Below, in pieces: positions 43,563 to 50,422 of a DNA stretch of 64,000 nt. The stretch is from Acidobacteriaceae bacterium (GTDB lineage: Bacteria; Acidobacteriota; Terriglobia; Terriglobales; Acidobacteriaceae). Under the pieces are notes generated by a model. The model did not search any database. It saw only the letters and a program-made list of their open reading frames with translations, and had not been told where the DNA came from. Position numbers and translations under genes: made by a program. The stretch is from positions 368,882 to 432,881 of the forward strand of contig PLDC01000025.1 of the NCBI GenBank assembly GCA_003134995.1, written 5' to 3'. Positions within the stretch are counted from its first letter, which is position 1; each line of letters opens with the position of its first letter.

Positions 43563-44093
43563 ATGATCATTTATTTTCTGCGTCACGCCAGCGCCGGCGA
43601 ATCGCTCGTCAATCCGAAGAAGGACGAGAAGCGCGCTCTCGACAACGAAGGCATTGAGCAGTGCGGATACGTCGGCCGCGCCCTGGCCGCGATCGAAGCG
43701 CAAGTGGACTGCATTGTTTCCAGTCCGCTGAAGCGCGCCACGCAGACCGCATCGCTGGTGGGCAACGAAATGGGTTACGAAGGCAAGCTGCAGATCGAGA
43801 CTGCGCTGCGTCCCGGAGCCACCTTCGCCGACTTCCGCCGCCTGCTCGAAAAATACGCGAAGCAGGATTCGATCATGGTCGTCGGACACAACCCCAACTT
43901 AAGCCAGTTCCTGGGCACGGTGATCAGCGAATCCGGTTGTGAAGCTTCGATCGACCTGAAAAAAGGCGCCGTCGCCCGCGTCGATATGCGCCGCAGTTCG
44001 GGCACACTGCTGTGGTGCCTCACCCCAAAAGCGCTGCGCACTCTCTACACCGCCGCGGTGGAAAGTTCCCGTCCGAACACTTCGCGGAAATAA
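43563..44093 (+). CDS. sixA: SixA-like phosphohistidine phosphatase
   Basis: A 176-aa histidine-phosphatase-superfamily protein. FLRHASAGES gives the RH catalytic motif (R7-H8); VVGHNPNLSQFL holds the second histidine. SixA removes phosphate from His-phosphotransfer proteins; here, next to polyphosphate genes, it might act on other phospho-compounds. The start lies 6 nt after the ppk stop, so they share a transcript. Its last 49 bp overlap the 3' end of the convergent ppx/gppA-like gene. Confidence 0.88.
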   Translation: MIIYFLRHASAGESLVNPKKDEKRALDNEGIEQCGYVGRALAAIEAQVDCIVSSPLKRATQTASLVGNEMGYEGKLQIETALRPGATFADFRRLLEKYAKQDSIMVVGHNPNLSQFLGTVISESGCEASIDLKKGAVARVDMRRSSGTLLWCLTPKALRTLYTAAVESSRPNTSRK

Positions 44094-45574
44094 GCGCAGT
44101 CCTTTTCAATCGCCCAAAGTTCCAGGTCAACTCCCATGCGCCGGCGCGGCACCAGCGTCAGCCGGATAGAAGCGCCGCTCATGCTGACGCGCACCTTCTG
44201 CACCGCGCGGCTTCGGCCCAGGTTCAGGGCGCGAGCCAGCCGCAGAAGCAGAATCGCTTTCTGCACGCTCGGTCGGTCCGCCGGGTCAAGAGCTTTCATG
44301 GGGGCTTCTTCCGTAGAAGGCCGCGACTTCCCAAGATAGCGCGCAATAGCCGCGATAATCCGCCGCTGCTGCGGTGTGTAACCGAGAATCTCTGAGTTCG
44401 CGATGATGTAGTAAGTGTGCCGGTGATGGGCGTTGCGATTGACATAGTCTCCCACCTCGTAAAGCATCGCAGCCGCCGAGAGCCACTCGCGAAATTCCGG
44501 AGCCAGTCCGTGCACCGAACGTAGCGCCGAAAATAAAAACATCGCGGACTCGCGCACATCGAGCGCATGCCCCATGTCGACGTGATAGTGATCCACGGCC
44601 CGGGTAATCGATTCCCAACGTTCCGATTCAATCTGTTTTCCCGACCGCGTGCTGCGGTCGTGTTCCGCCGCCATCTGTGCCAGCAAGCCGTCGCGCAAAC
44701 CGAGCGATGAGTAACGAAAGCCCTTCAAGTGGCAGCGCTCGAGCAGTTCGTGGTAAACGATCGCGCCGGCAACAATAATTTCCGCCCGTCGCGGCCCGAT
44801 GCCCTGCATCTGCCGCCGTTCGCCGACTGGCAGGCGTGCCAGCTGCTTCGCCAGCCGCGTCAACTCCGCGCGCGACACCACCAGCCGCTGCCGGCTCCCG
44901 TTTTTCCGCAGATGGCTGGCGGCAGCCGCCAGCGCTGCAGCGGTCCCAGAGGTCGCAATCACATTCTTGACTTTTGCCGTCACCACACGCGGAGCAATGC
45001 GGTTCACTTCGCGCGCCACAAAACCTTGCAACCGTTTCAGTTCGCCTTTCCGCGGCGGATCATGGCTAAGAAATTCATCCGTAAGACGAACCGCGCCCAG
45101 CGGCAAACTCACCATGTCGCGAATATGCCCGCGCCCGGAAACCGTCAGCTCGCAGCTTCCTCCTCCCAGGTCCATCATCAATGTGGGCGCGCTGCTTATC
45201 CGGAGATTCGAGATCAGTCCCAGATGAATCAGCCGCGCTTCTTCCAGTCCGGAAATAATCTCGACTTTCCATCCGGTCGCCGAGCGCACCCACTCCAGAA
45301 AAGCCTGAGAATTGCGCGCGTCGCGGAGAGCGCTCGTCGCAACCACTCGCACTGGGTCCGTGACCACCTGCTGCGTAGCGCGGTGAAAGCGCCGCAACAC
45401 CTTCACAGTATCGGCCATCGATTCCGGAGTGAGAAAGCCCGAACGAAACACGCCCTCGCCCAGGCGCGTAACCTCGCGATCTTCATGAATGGAGCGAAGC
45501 CGGCCACGCGTAAGCCGCGCGATCTTCAGCCGGACAGAATTGGATCCGATATCAACCGCGGCAAAGGTCGGCAT
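44045..45574 (-). CDS. Ppx/GppA exopolyphosphatase-family protein
   Basis: A 509-aa enzyme. AAVDIGSNSVRLKIARL at the N terminus and MMDLGGGSCELTV are the ATPase-fold phosphate loops; the catalytic glutamate is expected in SGLEEARLIHLG. A C-terminal HD-type helical domain follows (DHYHVDMGHALDVRESAMFLF, ...YEVGDYVNRNAHHRHTYYII). It hydrolyses polyphosphate or pppGpp. It opposes ppk. It overlaps sixA tail to tail. Confidence 0.93.
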   Translation of the reverse strand: MPTFAAVDIGSNSVRLKIARLTRGRLRSIHEDREVTRLGEGVFRSGFLTPESMADTVKVLRRFHRATQQVVTDPVRVVATSALRDARNSQAFLEWVRSATGWKVEIISGLEEARLIHLGLISNLRISSAPTLMMDLGGGSCELTVSGRGHIRDMVSLPLGAVRLTDEFLSHDPPRKGELKRLQGFVAREVNRIAPRVVTAKVKNVIATSGTAAALAAAASHLRKNGSRQRLVVSRAELTRLAKQLARLPVGERRQMQGIGPRRAEIIVAGAIVYHELLERCHLKGFRYSSLGLRDGLLAQMAAEHDRSTRSGKQIESERWESITRAVDHYHVDMGHALDVRESAMFLFSALRSVHGLAPEFREWLSAAAMLYEVGDYVNRNAHHRHTYYIIANSEILGYTPQQRRIIAAIARYLGKSRPSTEEAPMKALDPADRPSVQKAILLLRLARALNLGRSRAVQKVRVSMSGASIRLTLVPRRRMGVDLELWAIEKDCAYFREVFGRELSTAAV

Positions 45575-45651
45575 GAGGCAAGGCCAACAGTTTACATGCC
45601 GAGAGTCGCAAGGTCATCACCCTTCGCGTTCTCCGCGGAAGTTCTCAGCGG

Positions 45652-45709
45652 TCTCCGCGATTTAAGGTTCTAAGGAAACTTGCCAACGCAAAATCTGAAA
45701 TCGCGGAGA
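45652..45709. repeat. Word-type inverted repeat (CGCGGAGA family)
   Basis: TCTCCGCGATTT (45652-45663) and AAATCGCGGAGA (45698-45709) are perfect 12-bp inverted arms. Further CTCCGCGG words (45630-45650) and CCGCGGAG words (45713-45722) flank them, extending the dyad imperfectly to about 45630-45735. It lies between the CHAD gene and the ppx-like gene. Confidence 0.7.
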
Positions 45710-45751
45710 AAGACCGCGGAGAAAAGAGGCTGAGAAAGATTGGATCAGGTT

Positions 45752-46597
45752 TTACGCAGCAGCGGAAGGCCGCTTCGTTGACCCAACTGCACGAGTCACG
45801 CTTTGAGCCGCGGCCGTCGGCTTGGCGCCGCTGCGCGCTCCACGCATTTGCGACAACACCGCAACCGCGTGCCGAAATTTCGCTCCGGTTACGTTATGCA
45901 ATTCCGCCACGAGAGACGACTCGCGCACCTCGCCGAGATGTTCGCTAGCCGTCTGGGTCAGCGTGAGCCAGTCATACCAGTCACCGACCGCGTCCTGCAA
46001 TAGCTTTAGTCCGGCGATGAACTGCTCAGCTTCCGCGGAGGGCTCCGCGAACTCAGCCGCGTATCGCGCCCTCTTGGTCAGGGTGCGATATTGATGCAAC
46101 AGGGGCTCGGTAATCGCTGCGTCGCCGCGGTTAATCCTATCCAGCATTCCTGTTGCGACAGCCAGAGGGTCCAGGCTCGTTTCGGGATTAAAATTCTTGC
46201 TGGCGCGTTTCAGCCGCTTGCGAATCTCTCTGACAACATCCTCCGCAACTGCTTTCCTCAGCTTCTTTTCCTGTCGCTCGCGAAGTTCGATGAGAAGGTT
46301 CACCAGGTGCGTTTTCCGCCGCGGCTCGCGCGGTAACTTCAACGCGCGTAAAGCTGCCAACTGCACGTCCAGATCGCGCACCCTCCCGGCGCGCTTGCGA
46401 ATTTTTCCCAACATCTTCAGCAGCTTTTTCTGGCTGCGCTCTAACTTGGGAGAAAGTTCACCCAGCAATATCTGCAACCGACGCGTGCCCGTGCGGAAGC
46501 GGTGAACATTCTCTGCCTGCGGTTTCGAGGAAAGCTTGACCAAGTCCTGCTCAAGCTTCTGAAACACAATGCGGCTGCGCTTGGGCGCGATCAGCAT
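45752..46597 (-). CDS. CHAD-domain protein
   Basis: A 281-aa (from ATG 46597) basic helical protein with a CHAD domain: VHRFRTGTRRLQILLGEL, KMLGKIRKRAGRVRDLDVQLAAL and LLHQYRTLTKRARYAAEF hold the conserved basic residues and histidines. CHAD domains bind polyphosphate, and the protein sits inside a polyphosphate gene group, which fits. A longer start at 46684 would overlap the hairpin and promoter region of pstC and adds a Cys/Phe-rich leader, so I prefer 46597; no clear Shine-Dalgarno. Confidence 0.88.
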   Translation of the reverse strand: MLIAPKRSRIVFQKLEQDLVKLSSKPQAENVHRFRTGTRRLQILLGELSPKLERSQKKLLKMLGKIRKRAGRVRDLDVQLAALRALKLPREPRRKTHLVNLLIELRERQEKKLRKAVAEDVVREIRKRLKRASKNFNPETSLDPLAVATGMLDRINRGDAAITEPLLHQYRTLTKRARYAAEFAEPSAEAEQFIAGLKLLQDAVGDWYDWLTLTQTASEHLGEVRESSLVAELHNVTGAKFRHAVAVLSQMRGARSGAKPTAAAQSVTRAVGSTKRPSAAA

Positions 46598-46682
46598 AAG
46601 GAAAAAAGGACAATCGAACCGGGGACATGAAAATACAGCCTTACCCCGGAAAAGGCAATCCAAAAACCTGTGCCATTTTAAC

Positions 46683-46709
46683 ACCCTGTTAACAGGATTC
46701 TGTTAGGGT
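46683..46709 (+). promoter_or_regulatory. Hairpin directly upstream of pstC
   Basis: ACCC (46683-46686), TAACAG (46690-46695), loop GATT, CTGTTA (46700-46705), GGGT (46706-46709) form a bulged stem ending 8 nt before the pstC ATG. CTGTTA occurs twice, resembling half-sites of a Pho box but 14 bp apart rather than 11. It may be an operator or a translation-control hairpin. Confidence 0.45.
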
Positions 46710-46717
46710 AGAGCGGA

Positions 46718-47758
46718 ATGGCTATTCCCGCCTTACCTCGGCCCGATATGCCTGCCCCGCAACCTGTTGAAGCGACGAAGGTTAGTGGCCTCCCTCCAAC
46801 AGGGCGAGAGGTCGCGCCCTTTCTCCGTGGAACCAGCGGCGAAACCGGCGACCGCATCTTCAAATCCGCCATGCTGGTTTGCGGTCTGGCCGTACTGGCG
46901 ATCCTGGTACTGATTGTCTACGAATTGATGTTGCGCTCCGGACCCTCCTGGCATGCTTTTGGATTTAAGTTCTTTGCCGGCCACGATTGGGATCCGGTGA
47001 ACGAGCATTTCGGCGCGCTGCCGTTCATATACGGAACCCTGGTGTCTTCGTTTCTCGCGCTGCTTATTGCGGTGCCGTTGTCGATCGGCGTAGCCGTGTT
47101 CACCACGGAGATGTGCCCCGCGGCATTGCGAGGGCCGCTTTCGTTTTTCGTGGAATTGCTGGCCGCGATTCCCAGCGTGGTCTACGGACTCTGGGCAATC
47201 TTCGTGCTCATCCCGCTCCTCAGCCACTACGTTCAGCCGTTCTTATCCAAAACGTTTGGCTGGACGGGCCTGTTCGTAGGTCCGCCCTACGGCATCAGTA
47301 TGCTGGCGGCGGGAATCATCCTGTCGATCATGATCATTCCCATCATTTCTTCAATCACCCGCGAAGTGTTGATGGTCGTTCCGCAGCATCAGCGTGAGGC
47401 CGCGCTTGCCCTCGGCGCCACCCGCTGGGAAATGATTCGCGTTGGCGTGCTCCGCAATGCTCGCGCCGGCATCATGGGCGGCATCATCCTCGGTCTCGGC
47501 CGCGCCTTGGGTGAGACGATGGCCGTCACCATGGTGATCGGAAATCGTCCCGAGATCGCCAAGTCCTTGTTTGCTCCCGGATACACCATGGCCAGCGTCC
47601 TGGCCAACGAATTCAGCGAAGCCACCGGAGACGTCTACCTCTCGGCTCTCATCGAGATTGGTCTGGCTCTCTTTCTGGTTACGATTGTGGTCAACGCCCT
47701 CGCGCGTTTGCTGGTCTGGACCGTCACCCGCGGTCAGCCTTCGAGGGCCAATGCCTGA
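46718..47758 (+). CDS. pstC: Phosphate ABC transporter permease PstC
   Basis: A 346-aa inner-membrane permease with about six helices and a 40-residue proline-rich N-terminal extension. LPFIYGTLVSSFLALLIAVPLSIGVAVF, FVELLAAIPSVVYGLWAIFVL and the EAA loop QREAALALGATRWEMIRVGVLR...GLGRALGETMAV are characteristic. The TGA overlaps the pstA start (ATGCCTGA), so translation is coupled. Confidence 0.95.
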   Translation: MAIPALPRPDMPAPQPVEATKVSGLPPTGREVAPFLRGTSGETGDRIFKSAMLVCGLAVLAILVLIVYELMLRSGPSWHAFGFKFFAGHDWDPVNEHFGALPFIYGTLVSSFLALLIAVPLSIGVAVFTTEMCPAALRGPLSFFVELLAAIPSVVYGLWAIFVLIPLLSHYVQPFLSKTFGWTGLFVGPPYGISMLAAGIILSIMIIPIISSITREVLMVVPQHQREAALALGATRWEMIRVGVLRNARAGIMGGIILGLGRALGETMAVTMVIGNRPEIAKSLFAPGYTMASVLANEFSEATGDVYLSALIEIGLALFLVTIVVNALARLLVWTVTRGQPSRANA

Positions 47759-48641
47759 GACTGCCACCATCAAGTCGTCCGCGACGCATACCGTTCCGAA
47801 GATCGCTTTGCGGCGCAGGATCACCGACCACGTTATGACCGGCGCGGCCGTCCTCACGGTCATTCTGGTTCTGGCCCCCTTAGTCGCAATCTTCGCCTAT
47901 CTGATCTACCGCGGCGTGGGCTCCCTGAACTGGGCCTTCCTCACTCAAACTCCAAAACCAGTGGGCGAGGCGGGCGGGGGAATGGCCAATGCCATCGTCG
48001 GTTCCGCGTTCATCCTCGCGCTCGCTAGCATTATCGGAGTTCCCGTAGGCGTAGGCGCTGGCATCTACCTCGCGGAATTCGGACGCAATCGTTTCGGCGA
48101 TATCATTCGCTTCACCGCAGACGTTCTCAACGGCGTGCCTTCCATCGTGATCGGCATCGTGGCCTACGCCATCGTAGTGCTCTCCCAGAAACATTTCTCA
48201 GCGTTAGCCGGCGGCGTTGCGCTGGCCATCATGATGATCCCTACCATCACCCGCACCACGGAAGAGATGCTTCTGCTCGTGCCGCAAGCCTTGCGCGAGG
48301 CAGCGTATGGGCTGGGCATTCCGCGTTGGCGCACCACTCTTTCCATCACCTTACGCACCGCAACTTCGGGCGTGATTACCGGAATCATGCTGGCGTTCGC
48401 CCGCGTAGCAGGCGAAACCGCTCCCTTGCTCTTCACCGCGTTCGGAAATCAATTCTGGAATCTGAAGGTCACCGAGCCCACGGCCGCGCTACCGCTGCAG
48501 ATCTATACCTACGCCCTTTCTCCTTACGACGACTGGCATCGGCAGGCGTGGGCCGGAGCCTTCGTTCTCATCGTCCTCATCGTCACCTCGGTCGCGGCCG
48601 TGCGCTTCGCGGTGCGCCGTGGTACTTTCGGAGCGGCATAA
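47751..48641 (+). CDS. pstA: Phosphate ABC transporter permease PstA
   Basis: A 296-aa permease. MTGAAVLTVILVLAPLVAIFAYLI, GGGMANAIVGSAFILALASIIGVPVGVGAGIYLAE, NGVPSIVIGIVAYAIVV and the EAA loop LREAAYGLGIPRWRTTLSITL...AFARVAGETAPLL are PstA hallmarks. ATG 47751 overlaps the pstC end by 8 nt; earlier in-frame starts lie inside pstC and give nonsense sequence. Confidence 0.95.
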   Translation: MPETATIKSSATHTVPKIALRRRITDHVMTGAAVLTVILVLAPLVAIFAYLIYRGVGSLNWAFLTQTPKPVGEAGGGMANAIVGSAFILALASIIGVPVGVGAGIYLAEFGRNRFGDIIRFTADVLNGVPSIVIGIVAYAIVVLSQKHFSALAGGVALAIMMIPTITRTTEEMLLLVPQALREAAYGLGIPRWRTTLSITLRTATSGVITGIMLAFARVAGETAPLLFTAFGNQFWNLKVTEPTAALPLQIYTYALSPYDDWHRQAWAGAFVLIVLIVTSVAAVRFAVRRGTFGAA

Positions 48642-48644
48642 TCT

Positions 48645-49403
48645 ATGGGCGTCGGAATCCAGGTCGAAAACCTGAATGCCTGGTACGGGAAAACCCAGGC
48701 GTTATACGACATTCGCTTGACGGTCGCGGCCAACCACGCCACTGCGCTGATCGGACCTTCGGGCTGCGGCAAGTCCACCTTCATCCGCTGCCTGAACCGC
48801 ATGCACGAAACCATTCCTGAGGCGCGAGTGACTGGCACGGTCCGCATCGGAGATGTCAGCGCCTACAACGGTACTTCGGCCACTCAGCTTCGCCGCCGCG
48901 TCGGAATGGTATTTCAGAAGGCAAATCCGTTTCCCACCATGTCGATCTACGACAACGTGGCTTCCGGCCTGAAGCTGAATGGTTTTCGCGACCGCCGTAA
49001 GCTGGATGAAATCGTGCAGCGCTCGCTCGACTCCGCCGCGCTGTGGGACGAAGTGAAGGACCAAATTCACAAAAAGTCGGGCGCCAGCCTTTCCGGCGGC
49101 CAGCAGCAGCGCCTCTGCATCGCTCGCGCCCTGGCAGTCGAGCCTGAAGTTCTGCTCATGGACGAGCCCTGCTCGGCTCTCGACCCCATCTCGACGGGCA
49201 AGATTGAGGAGTTGATCTTTCAGCTCAAAGAGCGGTATACGATAGTGATTGTCACCCACAACATGCAGCAGGCAGCGCGCGTCGCCGAGTTCACCGGATT
49301 TTTCCTGCTGGGCCGCATAATTGAGTTCGACAAAACAGAAAAAATCTTCACCAAGCCGTCCGACAAAAAGACCGAAGACTACATCACCGGCAGATTCGGA
49401 TAG
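48645..49403 (+). CDS. pstB: Phosphate ABC transporter ATPase PstB
   Basis: A 252-aa ABC ATPase. Walker A GPSGCGKS (37-44), the PstB-specific [10 protein letters not shown]-loop [16 protein letters not shown], signature [15 protein letters not shown], Walker [14 protein letters not shown], and the switch histidine in [12 protein letters not shown]. It starts 3 nt after pstA. Confidence 0.97.
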   Translation: MGVGIQVENLNAWYGKTQALYDIRLTVAANHATALIGPSGCGKSTFIRCLNRMHETIPEARVTGTVRIGDVSAYNGTSATQLRRRVGMVFQKANPFPTMSIYDNVASGLKLNGFRDRRKLDEIVQRSLDSAALWDEVKDQIHKKSGASLSGGQQQRLCIARALAVEPEVLLMDEPCSALDPISTGKIEELIFQLKERYTIVIVTHNMQQAARVAEFTGFFLLGRIIEFDKTEKIFTKPSDKKTEDYITGRFG

Positions 49404-49439
49404 AGTTCGCGGCTAAGAAAGACTTGGCTTTTGGGTGGA

Positions 49440-49457
49440 GCAGCGCTTCAGCGCTGC
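49440..49457. repeat. Perfect hairpin between pstB and phoU
   Basis: GCAGCGC (49440-49446), TTCA, GCGCTGC (49451-49457): a perfect 7-bp stem with a tetraloop, without a T-run. The GTGGAGCAGCGCTTCAGCGC wording is one I associate with dispersed elements of acidobacterial genomes. It could lower phoU expression relative to pstB or protect the 3' end. Confidence 0.6.
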
Positions 49458-49536
49458 CTTAGAGGATTCTCTTAGAGATGGCTTTAGCCACTGTGGCGAC
49501 CTCGCAATAAGCAAGAGCAGAGAAAGGTTCGAACAA

Positions 49537-50250
49537 ATGCGCACGCGCTTTCAGCAAGGGCTCGACGATCTGCGCCAGAAGTTACTCCGCATGGGCGGCT
49601 TGGCGGAGCAGGCGGTCGACCGCGCCCGCCAGGCTTACGTCGATCGCGATCTCAGCCGCTGCCAAATGGTTCTCGAAGGCGAAAGCCTGATCAACACCGC
49701 GGAACGCGAGATCGACGAGGCCGCATTCGATTTGCTCGCCATGCAGCAGCCCATGGCGGTCGATCTCCGCTTCATCCTCGCCGTAACCAAAATCAATTCC
49801 GATCTTGAGCGCGTCGGCGACCAGGCCGTCAACATCGCCGAGCGCGTCATGGACATGGTCGAGCTTCCTCCGGCAGATCTGCCGGTCGATATCGCCCGCA
49901 TGGGCGCAGCCGTCAGCGCAATGGTCCGCCGCGCATTGGAGTCGTTCATCGAAGGCAAAGCCGAACTTGCCCAGGCTGTCCTCGAAATGGATAACGTAGT
50001 CGATCGCATGAAAGACGATGCCTTCATCCAGCTAGTGAAGACAATGAACCAGCGTCCTGAAGTAGTGCGCCAGGCGCTCGACGCGTTACTCGTAGCCCGC
50101 AACCTCGAACGCGTAGCCGACCACGCCACCAATATCGCCGAAGACGTAATCTTCTGGGTGCAAGGCGCCGACGTGCGCCACAACGTAAGCGCCTCAGAGG
50201 CGCACCCTGAGCCCAATAGCGAAGGCTCAACCCGCGCCTCAGGAGCCTAG
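49537..50250 (+). CDS. phoU: Phosphate signalling regulator PhoU
   Basis: A 237-aa all-helical protein with two PhoU repeats. RMGGLAEQAVDRARQAYVDRD, AIDLLAMQQPMAVDLRFILAVTKINSDLERVGDQAVNIAERV-type text and the second-half NLERVADHATNIAEDVIFWVQG are diagnostic, including the metal-binding E/DxxxD motifs. It links PstSCAB to the PhoR/PhoB system. ATG 49537 follows AAAGG; the region upstream of it holds the hairpin at 49440 and does not look coding. No phoR or phoB is in the window. Confidence 0.94.
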   Translation: MRTRFQQGLDDLRQKLLRMGGLAEQAVDRARQAYVDRDLSRCQMVLEGESLINTAEREIDEAAFDLLAMQQPMAVDLRFILAVTKINSDLERVGDQAVNIAERVMDMVELPPADLPVDIARMGAAVSAMVRRALESFIEGKAELAQAVLEMDNVVDRMKDDAFIQLVKTMNQRPEVVRQALDALLVARNLERVADHATNIAEDVIFWVQGADVRHNVSASEAHPEPNSEGSTRASGA

Positions 50251-50267
50251 AAGAACCTTCTTCACGC

Positions 50268-50296
50268 TGTCATCCTGAGCGGAGTCGAAGGACCCC
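50268..50296. repeat. Dispersed-type motif (GTCATCCTGAGCGG...)
   Basis: GTCATCCTGAGCGGAGTCGA and the following AGGACCC. This word (TCATCCTGAGCGAAGCGAAGGA and variants) is a common dispersed intergenic palindrome in several bacterial phyla. Only one copy is seen here. It sits in the 172-bp gap between phoU and the phosphoesterase gene, which otherwise shows nothing recognisable. Confidence 0.45.
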
Positions 50297-50422
50297 TTTC
50301 ACCGTGCACAACCACAGGCCCAGCAAGGCGTTTCTACGGTGCCGCCACCTCGCAAACTTTGACCGAACGCACCACCCTGCTTTACGCTCATCTCACTCAC
50401 TGCACTAAATCCCGGAGGCCCA

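Noticed and set aside
42423..43889. 488-codon open frame on the minus strand
   Set aside because: Antisense to ppk and sixA, which are both intact; no recognisable domain.
44729..45673. 314-codon plus-strand frame
   Set aside because: Antisense to the ppx/gppA-like gene; composition typical of a shadow frame.
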